From: Streptosporangiaceae bacterium
GTDB lineage: Bacteria; Actinomycetota; Actinomycetes; Streptosporangiales; Streptosporangiaceae
DNA length: 41,336 nucleotides
Assembly (NCBI GenBank): GCA_019245115.1
Contig: JAFARZ010000125.1
Location: forward strand, 1 to 41,336
Reading direction: 5' to 3'
Below are positions 6,967 through 13,565 of this stretch, piece by piece. Below the pieces are notes generated by a model, which was not told the origin of the DNA, made no database searches, and saw nothing but the letters and a program-made list of their open reading frames with translations. Positions within the stretch are counted from its first letter, which is position 1. Every line of letters begins with the position of its first letter. Position numbers and translations under genes: made by a program.

Positions 6967-7896
6967 CCGCTGCAGCCCGTCCGGCACTTCCGACAGCGGC
7001 AGCCGCTCGCTGATCAGCGGCCGGATCGCCCCCGCCGCGGCCAGCCTGGTCAGCTCGGCGTGACAGTCTCGTACCGCCTGGGGGTCCATCCGCTGGTAGA
7101 GCCCCCAGTGCAGGCCGACGATCGAGTAGTTCTTCACCAGCGCGTGGTTCAGCGCCGCCGAGGGAATGTCCCCGCTGGCGAAACCGACGATAAGGATCCG
7201 GCCCTCGAACGCGACGCACTTCACCGAGCGCCGGAACGCCTCGCCTCCCACCGGGTCGTAGATCACGTCGGCCCCCCGTCCGCCGGTGACCTCCTTGACG
7301 ACCGCGACGAAGTCTTCGCTATGCCGGTCCACCACCACGTCAGCGCCGAGTTCGCGGGCCACCGCCGCCTTGTCCGGGCCACCGGTGACACCGATGACGG
7401 TCGCCCCCGCCGCCTTGCCGAGCTGGACCGCGCCGCTGCCGACTCCCCCGGCCGCGGCGTGCACCAGCAGTGTCTCGCCGGCCGCCAGCCGGGCCCGCCG
7501 GTGCAGCCCGAACCATCCGGTCTGATATGTGATGTGAAACGGCGCCGCCGCGGCGTCGTCGAGAACCTCCGGCGCGGGCACGACGCTGGCCGCGTCCATG
7601 ACGGCGAACTCCGCGAACGCCCCCGAGGGCAGCACCGGGCCGCCGATCACCCGGTCGCCGGGTGAGAAGCCTGACCCGCCTGCCACGATCGCGCCGCACA
7701 ATTCAACCCCTGGAACGAACGGCAGTGGCGGGCGTACCTGGTACGTTCCACGGCACAGGAGCGCGTCGGGAAAGTTGGCCGCCGCCGCGAGCACCCGGAC
7801 CAGCACCTGTCCCGGACCGGGCACGGGCGCTGCCACCTCCACCAGTTCCAGCACGTCCCGCGGCTCACCGTGCCGGCTGACCTGCCACGCTTTCAC
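6922..7896 (-). CDS. NADPH:quinone oxidoreductase-type MDR enzyme
   Basis: The 324-residue medium-chain dehydrogenase/reductase has a GroES-like N-terminal half (VLVRVLAAAANFPDALLCRG, PFVPGVELCG) and a Rossmann domain with the quinone-oxidoreductase motif VHAAAGGVGSGAVQLGKAAG and GADVIYDPVGG. It lacks the structural zinc Cys cluster of alcohol dehydrogenases, as usual in this branch. It probably reduces quinones or enoyl/enone substrates with NADPH. The start is GTG 7894-7896, with GAGGAGG six bases upstream. It follows the SDR gene at 7927-8748 by 30 bases, likely as an operon; the ribosome site lies inside a short duplication (7902-7937). Confidence 0.87.
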   Translation of the reverse strand: MKAWQVSRHGEPRDVLELVEVAAPVPGPGQVLVRVLAAAANFPDALLCRGTYQVRPPLPFVPGVELCGAIVAGGSGFSPGDRVIGGPVLPSGAFAEFAVMDAASVVPAPEVLDDAAAAPFHITYQTGWFGLHRRARLAAGETLLVHAAAGGVGSGAVQLGKAAGATVIGVTGGPDKAAVARELGADVVVDRHSEDFVAVVKEVTGGRGADVIYDPVGGEAFRRSVKCVAFEGRILIVGFASGDIPSAALNHALVKNYSIVGLHWGLYQRMDPQAVRDCHAELTRLAAAGAIRPLISERLPLSEVPDGLQRLADGATTGRIVFLP

Positions 7897-7901
7897 CAGG
7901 C

Positions 7902-7937
7902 CTCCTCGTTCACTGGGCCTTCTCGTTCACTGGGCCT
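7902..7937. repeat. Tandem duplication at the SDR/oxidoreductase junction
   Basis: The 17-base unit TCTCGTTCACTGGGCCT (7921-7937) is repeated almost exactly just before it (7904-7920), where it begins CCTCGTTCACTGGGCCT. On the coding (minus) strand the first copy encodes the last residues and stop of the SDR gene; the second copy leads into the GAGGAGG ribosome binding site of the oxidoreductase gene. Confidence 0.75.
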
Positions 7938-8748
7938 CCTCATCCTCGATACGCTGCTGCAGCCGCGACATCCCGCGCAGCCATTTGCCGGTGTCGGTGG
8001 CCCGCAGCACGTAGTAGTCACGGACTTCGGGGTGCGGCAGGACGAGGAACCTGCCGTCGCGCATGGCTTCCCACAAGGCGTCGGCGACCTGCTCCGGCTC
8101 GATCGCGTTGGCCATCAGCACGACCTGGCCGGCCCGGCCCGAATCGGCGAGCATCTGCGTGCGCACGCCCTGCGGGCACAGGCAGTGCACGGTGAGCCCC
8201 CGGTGCCCGTACGTGGCGGCCAGCCACTCCGCGTACGCCTCCGCGGCGTGCTTGGTCACCGAGTACGGCGCTGAGCCGAGCATGGTGAGCAGGCCCGCCG
8301 CCGACGCGGTGACCACGAACGTGCCCCGGCCGCGATCCAGCCAGGCCGGCAGCAGCTCGCGCGAGGCCCGCACATGGGCCAGCGCGTTGACCTCCCAGGC
8401 GCGCTGCCAGACATCCTCCGGCGTGTCCGGTCCCGTGCCTGCCCCGATCCCCGCGTTCGAGCAGTAGATGTCGATCTCGCCGAGATGCTCCCGGGCGGCG
8501 GCGATGATGTCCCGCACGCCGTCCTCGGTGCCCGCGTCGCCGGACACCGGATAACCGCCGATCTCGTCGGCTACCAGCGCGGCGGCCGCCGGGTCGATGT
8601 CGTTCACCACAATTCTGGCCGGGGGGAAGCCATCCCCCCGAACCCCCCTGGCTACCGGCACGCCATCCGCCAGCCGGCGCGCGATCGCCCGGCCGATACC
8701 GCTGCCGCCGCCGGTAACGACGACACCTGCTCCGTCCTCGATTGCCAC
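7927..8748 (-). CDS. Short-chain dehydrogenase with an in-frame repeat insertion
   Basis: The 273-residue classical SDR has the cofactor motif TGGGSGIG (residues 12-19), CSNAG, the catalytic Ser in VTASAAG and YSVTK. The C-terminal segment (RDYYVLRATDTGKWLRGMSR) resembles SDRs that act on hydrophobic alcohols or steroids. Between the first helix and the second strand, RRLADG and IVVNDID are separated by an extra segment of about 12 residues (VPVARGVRGDGFP). That segment is encoded by a GC-rich palindrome (8615-8657) that also occurs at 14885-14920 outside genes. The frame stays open, so the enzyme may still fold. It is followed by the quinone oxidoreductase gene. Confidence 0.85.
   Translation of the reverse strand: MAIEDGAGVVVTGGGSGIGRAIARRLADGVPVARGVRGDGFPPARIVVNDIDPAAAALVADEIGGYPVSGDAGTEDGVRDIIAAAREHLGEIDIYCSNAGIGAGTGPDTPEDVWQRAWEVNALAHVRASRELLPAWLDRGRGTFVVTASAAGLLTMLGSAPYSVTKHAAEAYAEWLAATYGHRGLTVHCLCPQGVRTQMLADSGRAGQVVLMANAIEPEQVADALWEAMRDGRFLVLPHPEVRDYYVLRATDTGKWLRGMSRLQQRIEDEEAQ
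8615..8657 (-). repeat. GC palindrome inserted inside the SDR gene
   Basis: On the minus strand the sequence AGGGGGGTTCGGGGGGATGG then CTTCCCCCCGG nearly matches 14889-14917 (AGGGGGGTCCGGGGGGATGC then CTCCCCCCGG). The centre is an inverted repeat: plus-strand CCGGGGGG (8619-8626) and CCCCCCG (8634-8640). It adds residues to the SDR Rossmann fold without breaking the frame. Confidence 0.75.
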
Positions 8749-8761
8749 GATCGAACTCTAT

Positions 8762-8794
8762 TCCGGGGGTTCCGGGGGCCGGCCCCCGGGCTAA
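8762..8794. repeat. GC palindrome between SDR and exporter genes
   Basis: The sequence CCGGGGGTTCCGGGGGCCGG followed by CCCCCGGGCTAA forms a GC-only hairpin just upstream of the SDR start. It resembles the repeats at 8615-8657 and 14885-14962 in the GGGGGTTCCGGGGG part. The last 13 bases (GCCCCCGGGCTAA, 8782-8794) recur exactly at 4579-4591. The function is unknown; it lies in the 5' leader of the SDR gene and could affect its expression. Confidence 0.55.
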
Positions 8795-8872
8795 CACTGC
8801 GTGCGGGACTTGCCGACCAGGGACATAGCGATGTAATTATGTAATTCACGGGTGACGAGGGAGGCGGGGCAT

Positions 8873-10462
8873 ATGACGGCGATTCCGGCCCCAGACGCCG
8901 CGGCCGTTTCCAGGACGGAAGGGGGCAGGCAGGGCCTGGCCCTGGTAGTCATCGCCTCCGCCCAGCTGATGGTGGTGCTCGACGCCACCATCGTGAACGT
9001 GGCGTTGCCCCACATACAGCACGCCCTCGGGTTCTCCGGCAGCGGCCTGGAGTGGGTGGTGAACGCCTACGCCGTGACGTTCGGCGGCCTGCTGCTGCTC
9101 GGCGGCCGCGCCGGTGACATCTTCGGCCGCCGGCGGATTTTCATCGGCGGCCTGCTGCTGTTCTCCGCCGCGTCGTTCCTGGGCGGCTTCGCCACCAGCC
9201 AGTGGTGGCTGCTGACCGCCCGGGCGATCCAGGGAGTCGGCGGAGCGGTCATCGCACCGACCGCGCTGTCGCTGATCCAGACCAACTTCCCCGAAGGGCA
9301 GCCCCGCAACCGCGCGATGGGTGTCTACTCGGCGATGGCGGGCGGAGGCGGTGCGGTCGGCCTGCTGCTGGGCGGGGTGCTGACCACCTACGTGTCGTGG
9401 CGCTGGGTGCTGTTCGTCAACGTTCCCATCGGGCTCCTGGTGGCGGCCGCGGCGCCCCGGGTGCTGGCCGAGTCGGCAAGACGGCCGGGCCGGATCGACG
9501 TGGCCGGGGCGGTCACCGGCACGGGCGGCGTAGCGCTGCTGGTGTACGGCCTGTCCAAGGCGGCGACCGGGCAGGACGGCGTCTCGCACTGGGGGGACAC
9601 GCCGGTGATCGTCTCGCTGGTCGCGTCTGTGGTGCTGCTCGTCGCCTTCGTCCTCATCGAACGGCGCAGCTCGCATCCGCTGCTGCCGATGCGAGTGCTC
9701 GCGGACCGGAACAGGTCCGGCGCTTACCTGATCATGCTGTGCCTCGGCACCGCGATGTTCGGCATGTTCTTCTTCCTCACCCTGTTCGCGCAGACCGTGC
9801 TGGGTTACAGCGCGGTCCGGTCCGGCCTGTCCTTCCTGCCGTTCACCGTCGGGATCGTCACCGCCGCGACGGTGGCGTCGCAGCTCACCGCGCGGATCGG
9901 CGCGCGGCCGCTGATCCTGGCTGGCGCCGTCCTGGCCGCGGGCGGCATGTTCTGGTTCTCCCGGCTGACCGAGCATTCCACCTACCCGGCGAACCTGCTC
10001 GGCCCGATGCTGGTGACCTCGTTCGGGCTCGGCCTGCTGTTCGTCCCGATGTCCCTGGTCGCACTGCACGGCGTGCAGGAACAGGACGCCGGGGTGGCGG
10101 GGAGCCTGCTCAACACCGGCCAGCAGGTCGGCGGCGCCATCGGGCTGGCCGCGCTCGGCACGATCGCGTGGACCACCGTGGCGAACAACGTGCGCAACAC
10201 GACCGCCGCTATCGCGGCCGGGCACCAGCCACCCGAGACCGTCGCGCAGGTGACCGCGCATGCCCTGGCCACCGGCTTCGCCCGAGGATTCCTGACCTCC
10301 GCGGGCATCGCGGTGCTGGCCCTGATCGTGGCGATCGCGGCCATCCGGGTGCGCCGCCAGGACCTGACCGGAGTCCAGCCCGTACCGGAGCCGGAAGCGG
10401 CGGAGGAACATCAGGAACGGGCGGCGCTGGCCGCGGCCGTCGTTCCCTGCCGGCACTGCTGA
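8873..10462 (+). CDS. DHA2-type MFS drug/metabolite exporter
   Basis: The protein of about 529 residues is a major facilitator with about 14 membrane segments, the DHA2 (EmrB/QacA) layout. Signatures seen: LMVVLDATIVNVALPHI in helix 1 (DHA2 motif D1), GGRAGDIFGRRRIF (motif A), ARAIQGVGGAVIAPTALSLI (motif B), and VLFVNVPIGLL. These proton antiporters expel drugs, dyes or secondary metabolites. The start is ATG 8873, preceded by GAGGGAGGCGGGG. A direct repeat TGTAATTA/TGTAATTC at 8832-8847 in its leader could be a regulator or promoter site. No cognate regulator gene lies next to it. Confidence 0.9.
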   Translation: MTAIPAPDAAAVSRTEGGRQGLALVVIASAQLMVVLDATIVNVALPHIQHALGFSGSGLEWVVNAYAVTFGGLLLLGGRAGDIFGRRRIFIGGLLLFSAASFLGGFATSQWWLLTARAIQGVGGAVIAPTALSLIQTNFPEGQPRNRAMGVYSAMAGGGGAVGLLLGGVLTTYVSWRWVLFVNVPIGLLVAAAAPRVLAESARRPGRIDVAGAVTGTGGVALLVYGLSKAATGQDGVSHWGDTPVIVSLVASVVLLVAFVLIERRSSHPLLPMRVLADRNRSGAYLIMLCLGTAMFGMFFFLTLFAQTVLGYSAVRSGLSFLPFTVGIVTAATVASQLTARIGARPLILAGAVLAAGGMFWFSRLTEHSTYPANLLGPMLVTSFGLGLLFVPMSLVALHGVQEQDAGVAGSLLNTGQQVGGAIGLAALGTIAWTTVANNVRNTTAAIAAGHQPPETVAQVTAHALATGFARGFLTSAGIAVLALIVAIAAIRVRRQDLTGVQPVPEPEAAEEHQERAALAAAVVPCRHC

Positions 10463-10465
10463 AGC

Positions 10466-10494
10466 CAGCCATAGCATGCAGCAGCCATAGCATG
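10466..10494 (+). repeat. 13-bp direct repeat ahead of the DUF1697 gene
   Basis: CAGCCATAGCATG occurs at 10466-10478 and again at 10482-10494, a 16-base period, ending six bases before the DUF1697 start. It could be a binding site for a regulator or a replication-slippage duplication; nothing else distinguishes the two. Confidence 0.6.
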
Positions 10495-10499
10495 TCGGC

Positions 10500-11060
10500 A
10501 TGGCAACACATGTGGCCCTGCTGCGCGGCATAAACGTGGGGGGCCGGAACAAGATCGGCATGGCCGGTCTCCGGATGGCGGTCAGCTCACTCGGGTACAG
10601 CGATGTGTCTACGTATATCCAGAGCGGGAATGTGCTATTCAGCACCCCGGAGACGGATACCACCGTGCTCGCGCAGGAGATCGGAGAGAAGATCGCCAGT
10701 ACGTTCGTGGTAAATGCCGGGGTTGTCGTGGTGACCAGGGATCAGCTCGCCGCGATCCTCAGCCAGAACCCCTATCCCGGTGAGCCGAACCCGAAGTACG
10801 TCCATGTCGTGTTCCTGGGCGCGGAGCCGGACCAGGCGCTGCTCGATCGCATCGCCGCGGCGGGTGAGACCGCGGTGGCCAAGGGGGCGCGGGACAGCGT
10901 GACGGTGCGCGGCCGGGTCATGTACCTGCACACACCCGACGGCTACGGAACCAGCGACCTGTCCCAGGCGGTGATGCGGATAACCGTGCCGGTCATGGGC
11001 ACGGCTCGCAACCTGGCCACGGCCACCAGGCTCCTCGCCCTGTGTGATGGTGCCTCGTGA
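10500..11060 (+). CDS. DUF1697 family protein
   Basis: The 186-residue protein begins with the DUF1697 hallmark VALLRGINVGGRNKIGMAGL and continues with LGYSDVSTYIQSGNVLFST, KYVHVVFLGAEPD and VPVMGTARNLATATRLL. The family is common in actinobacteria and has no established biochemical role. Only a weak ribosome site precedes the ATG. The last codon overlaps the start of the next SDR gene (GTGA at 11057-11060), so the two are cotranslated. Confidence 0.88.
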   Translation: MATHVALLRGINVGGRNKIGMAGLRMAVSSLGYSDVSTYIQSGNVLFSTPETDTTVLAQEIGEKIASTFVVNAGVVVVTRDQLAAILSQNPYPGEPNPKYVHVVFLGAEPDQALLDRIAAAGETAVAKGARDSVTVRGRVMYLHTPDGYGTSDLSQAVMRITVPVMGTARNLATATRLLALCDGAS

Positions 11061-11806
11061 CCGGCCGCGCGGTGCTTGTCACCGGGGCGTCCCGGGGCAT
11101 CGGACGGGCCATCGCCATGGCCTTCGCGGCGCGCGGGGACCGGGTCGCGGTGCACTACGGCCAGTCCGCGGCGCTGGCCGAACAGGTGCGGGCGGCACTG
11201 CCCAATGACGGGCACACGGTGGTGGGCGCTGACCTCGGCGACGCCGACGCCGTCCGGAAGATGGTCGAACAGGCCCATGACGGACTGGGCGGGCTGGACG
11301 TCCTGGTGAACAACGCCGGGGTCTATATGGAACACCGTGTGACCGACGTCTCCTACGCCGAGTGGCAGGAGGCCTGGCGGGAGACGCTGGCGGTAAACCT
11401 CATTGGAGCCGCCAATGCTATATGGTGCGCGGTGCAATATATGAAGGCCACCGGCGGGAAAATCATTAACGTCTCTTCCCGCGGCGCGTACCGCGGCGAG
11501 CCGCGGCATCCCGCCTACGGCGCGAGCAAGGGCGGCCTGAACGCGCTGGGCGGCTCTATGGCGCGGGCGCTCGCGCCATACGGCATCGCGGTCGCGACCG
11601 TGGCGCCCGGATACGTCGAGACGGACATGGCCGCCGAGTTCCTGGAGTCCGACCGCGGCGACGAGATCCGCGCCCAGAGCCCGTTCAACCGGGTCGCGAC
11701 CCCTGAGGAGATCGCGGCGGCGGTGCTGTACCTAGCCTCCCCCGAAGCCGACTGGGCCAGCGGCACCATCATCGACCTGAACGGCGCCTCCTACCTCCGC
11801 CCCTGA
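11057..11806 (+). CDS. Short-chain dehydrogenase/reductase (FabG-like)
   Basis: The 249-residue classical SDR has TGASRGIG for cofactor binding, the NNAG strand motif, Ser in INVSSRGAY, YGASKGG as the catalytic Tyr-x3-Lys, and VAPGYVETDM after it. The C-terminus ends in ASGTIIDLNGASYLRP, the usual FabG-type ending. Basic residues after the first strand suggest NADP(H) preference, but this is weak. It reduces or oxidises a ketone/alcohol; the substrate is unknown. It starts at a GTG overlapping the DUF1697 stop. Confidence 0.88.
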   Translation: MTGRAVLVTGASRGIGRAIAMAFAARGDRVAVHYGQSAALAEQVRAALPNDGHTVVGADLGDADAVRKMVEQAHDGLGGLDVLVNNAGVYMEHRVTDVSYAEWQEAWRETLAVNLIGAANAIWCAVQYMKATGGKIINVSSRGAYRGEPRHPAYGASKGGLNALGGSMARALAPYGIAVATVAPGYVETDMAAEFLESDRGDEIRAQSPFNRVATPEEIAAAVLYLASPEADWASGTIIDLNGASYLRP

Positions 11807-11861
11807 CCCGCCGTGGCAACGCCGCGCCCTCCTGGCCGCGCGCTTCCCCGCCTGGCCCGGT

Positions 11862-12038
11862 TTTGTAGGGATATAGCCGTTATCTGGACGGTGTTTACGC
11901 GGGCAACGTGGAAGAAAAGAGCTTCGCGGAAGAAAGGGTACCGGTTTCCGGCGCCTTTTCTTCCGGATGGCTCTTAATTTCCATAAGATGGCTGGCCCAT
12001 GTGTCCGTTATGCGGTGATACGTGTAGCTTATCCGGCG
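11862..12038 (+). repeat. Hairpin repeat, copy C (fullest copy)
   Basis: The 5' third (TTTTGTAGGGATATAGCCG and following) matches copy A at the window start in reverse orientation; the middle and 3' part match copy B. The central hairpin has left arm 11928-11944, loop TTT 11945-11947 and right arm 11948-11964: 17 positions with two G-T pairs and one mismatch. Downstream, TGCGGTGATACGTGTAG (12012-12028) corresponds to TGTGGTGATACGCATAG in copy B. It lies in the 625-bp non-coding gap before the chitinase gene. Confidence 0.75.
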
Positions 12039-12318
12039 AGCGGCGCGGTTTATGGAAGATCTGCATAGCGGACATTTCGGAAATGCGCGTTTTCCGGAAT
12101 GCTGGCTTTGGGGCTATGACGGTCCGGAATGCTGGCAGCGCCGTCGCCACTCCTGTGTGGCGGGAAAGGCAGCTGGGAGGCTGCCATCGGGTAGGCGACG
12201 CCGGTCCGAAGCTGTGGGGCCGGGCCCGGGGGCTGGGGCCGGGCTGGGGCCGGGCTGAGGCCGGGGCTGAGGGGGCGGCCGCTACCCGGGCCGGCCGATC
12301 GGGCGGGAGACCTGGGGG
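12039..12318. other. Non-coding stretch with direct and tandem repeats
   Basis: No credible gene. It holds a 14-base direct repeat, TCCGGAATGCTGGC, at 12093-12106 and 12123-12136, then a G-rich minisatellite at 12230-12273 (listed separately). An open frame across 11999-12322 exists only because the G-rich tract lacks stop codons. Confidence 0.6.
12230..12273 (+). repeat. G-rich 11-bp minisatellite
   Basis: GGGCTGGGGCC at 12230-12240 and 12241-12251, GGGCTGAGGCC at 12252-12262, then a degenerate fourth unit to 12273. Runs of three or four G at short spacing could form a G-quadruplex on this strand. It lies about 50 bases upstream of the chitinase promoter. Confidence 0.75.
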
Positions 12319-12347
12319 TTGACGGGGAAACATGGCCACGCTAGCGT
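12319..12347 (+). promoter_or_regulatory. Candidate promoter of the chitinase gene
   Basis: TTGACG (12319-12324) and TAGCGT (12342-12347) are separated by 17 bases, a good match to a housekeeping sigma-70 promoter. Transcription would begin at about 12354, just before the palindrome at 12356-12374, leaving a leader of about 78 bases. Confidence 0.55.
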
Positions 12348-12355
12348 CGACATCA

Positions 12356-12374
12356 CTTAAGAAACTTTCTTATT
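12356..12374. promoter_or_regulatory. Candidate ROK operator in front of the chitinase gene
   Basis: The perfect palindrome TAAGAAACTTTCTTA (12358-12372) lies at the expected transcription start. Centred on the same C, it agrees with GTTAGGATACTGTCCTAAC (15013-15031) at 12 of 19 positions, giving a consensus TTARGAWACTKTCYTA. The two sites flank the ROK regulator gene. A repressor bound here would block transcription start. Confidence 0.6.
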
Positions 12375-12431
12375 TGATCCCGCCGCGCTCCCCATCCCCA
12401 CTGGCGTACTCCTCAACCGAAGGGCCGACGC

Positions 12432-13520
12432 ATGAAGAGACGCACGCCCATACTGGCGGCGCTGGTCGCCGCGAGCGCCACGATCATCGGACTCACCGCA
12501 CCGAACGTTCTCGCCGTGTCAGGCGCCAGCGGAGCCGCAACCGGCAACGCCGGAGCCGGAGCCGCTAAGCAGTTCTTCGGCGGCAGCCTGCCGCGGCAGG
12601 TCTTCGCGCCGTACTTCGAGATGTACAACCCCGAAGCCGGCCTGACCACGCTGTCGCACCAGTCCGGGGCGAAGTACCTGGTCCTGGCATTCCTGCAGAC
12701 CGCGCAGCCCGGATCCTGCACCGCGTACTGGAACGGCGATCCCACCCAGCCGATCTCGCCGGCCAGCTACGGCAGCGACATCGCGGCCATCCAGGCCGCC
12801 GGCGGCAACGTGGTCCCGTCGTTCGGCGGTTACAGCGCGGACACCACCGGCACCGAGATCGCGGACAGCTGCACGAACGTCCCGGCGATCGCGCAGGTCT
12901 ACGAAAGCCTGATCACTACCTATAACATCCCGCGTATCGACCTGGACGTCGAGGGCGACTCGGTGAACAACGCCGCCGGCATCGACCGGAGGAACAAGGC
13001 GATCGCGCTGGTCGAGGCGTGGGCGAAGGCGCACCATCGCGGCATCCAGTTCTCCTACACGCTGCCGACGTTCCCGACCGGGCTGCCCCCGGCCGAGCTG
13101 TCCGTGCTGCAGAACGCGGTGGCGAACGGCGCGAAGGTCAGCGTGGTGAACATCATGACCTTCGACTATTACATCGGCACCACGCAGGACATGCTGGCCG
13201 ACACCGAATCCGCCGCCTCGGCCCTGGTCAGCCAGCTTGGCTCGCTCTACCCGGGGGTGCCGGCGGCGCGGCTGTGGCACATGGTCGGCGTCACCGAGAT
13301 GCCGGGAATCGACGACTTCGGGACGGCTGAGACATACACCAAGGCCGACGCGGTCGCCACGCTGAAGTGGGCGCTGAGCAAGGGCATCAGCACTTTGTCG
13401 TTCTGGGCGCTGCAGCGCGACAACGGCAGCTGTCCCGGGACCAAGGGCGCGGACAGCTGTTCCGGGCTGAATCAGCCGGCCTGGTTCTTCAGCCACGTCT
13501 TCGAAGGCTTCACTCGCTAA
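12432..13520 (+). CDS. Secreted GH18 chitinase
   Basis: The 362-residue protein starts with a clear signal peptide (MKRRTPILAALVAASATIIG and on, cleavage likely after NVLA, residue 28), then a short Ala/Gly linker. The catalytic GH18 domain has the strand VVPSFGGYSA, the active-site motif IDLDVEG (the D-x-D-x-E signature with the acid Glu), MTFDYYIG and a final FWALQRDN. Family 18 enzymes cut chitin through an oxazolinium intermediate. No carbohydrate-binding module is present. A ROK-type operator candidate and a sigma-70-like promoter lie upstream. It ends in a hairpin shared with the convergent ROK gene. Confidence 0.87.
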   Translation: MKRRTPILAALVAASATIIGLTAPNVLAVSGASGAATGNAGAGAAKQFFGGSLPRQVFAPYFEMYNPEAGLTTLSHQSGAKYLVLAFLQTAQPGSCTAYWNGDPTQPISPASYGSDIAAIQAAGGNVVPSFGGYSADTTGTEIADSCTNVPAIAQVYESLITTYNIPRIDLDVEGDSVNNAAGIDRRNKAIALVEAWAKAHHRGIQFSYTLPTFPTGLPPAELSVLQNAVANGAKVSVVNIMTFDYYIGTTQDMLADTESAASALVSQLGSLYPGVPAARLWHMVGVTEMPGIDDFGTAETYTKADAVATLKWALSKGISTLSFWALQRDNGSCPGTKGADSCSGLNQPAWFFSHVFEGFTR

Positions 13521-13525
13521 GAGAC

Positions 13526-13555
13526 GTGACCGCGGCTCCCCCCCGCCGCGGTCAC
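13526..13555. terminator. Bidirectional hairpin between chitinase and ROK genes
   Basis: GTGACCGCGGC (13526-13536) and GCCGCGGTCAC (13545-13555) form a perfect 11-bp stem with an 8-base C-rich loop, six bases after the chitinase stop and ten before the ROK stop. No T-run follows, as is common for GC-rich actinobacterial terminators. Confidence 0.7.
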
Positions 13556-13565
13556 CAGGCTCACG

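Noticed and set aside
8846..10663. 605-codon frame antisense to the exporter gene
   Set aside because: It mirrors the codon bias of a clear membrane transporter on the other strand, and its translation is Arg/Gly/Gln-rich without domains.
12230..12273. Possible CRISPR array
   Set aside because: The units are directly adjacent 11-bp repeats without spacers, and no cas genes are present; it is a minisatellite.
11999..12322. Open frame of 107 codons in the gap before the chitinase gene
   Set aside because: It begins inside the hairpin repeat, runs through the G-rich minisatellite, has no recognisable domain and no ribosome site; the low stop frequency follows from base composition.
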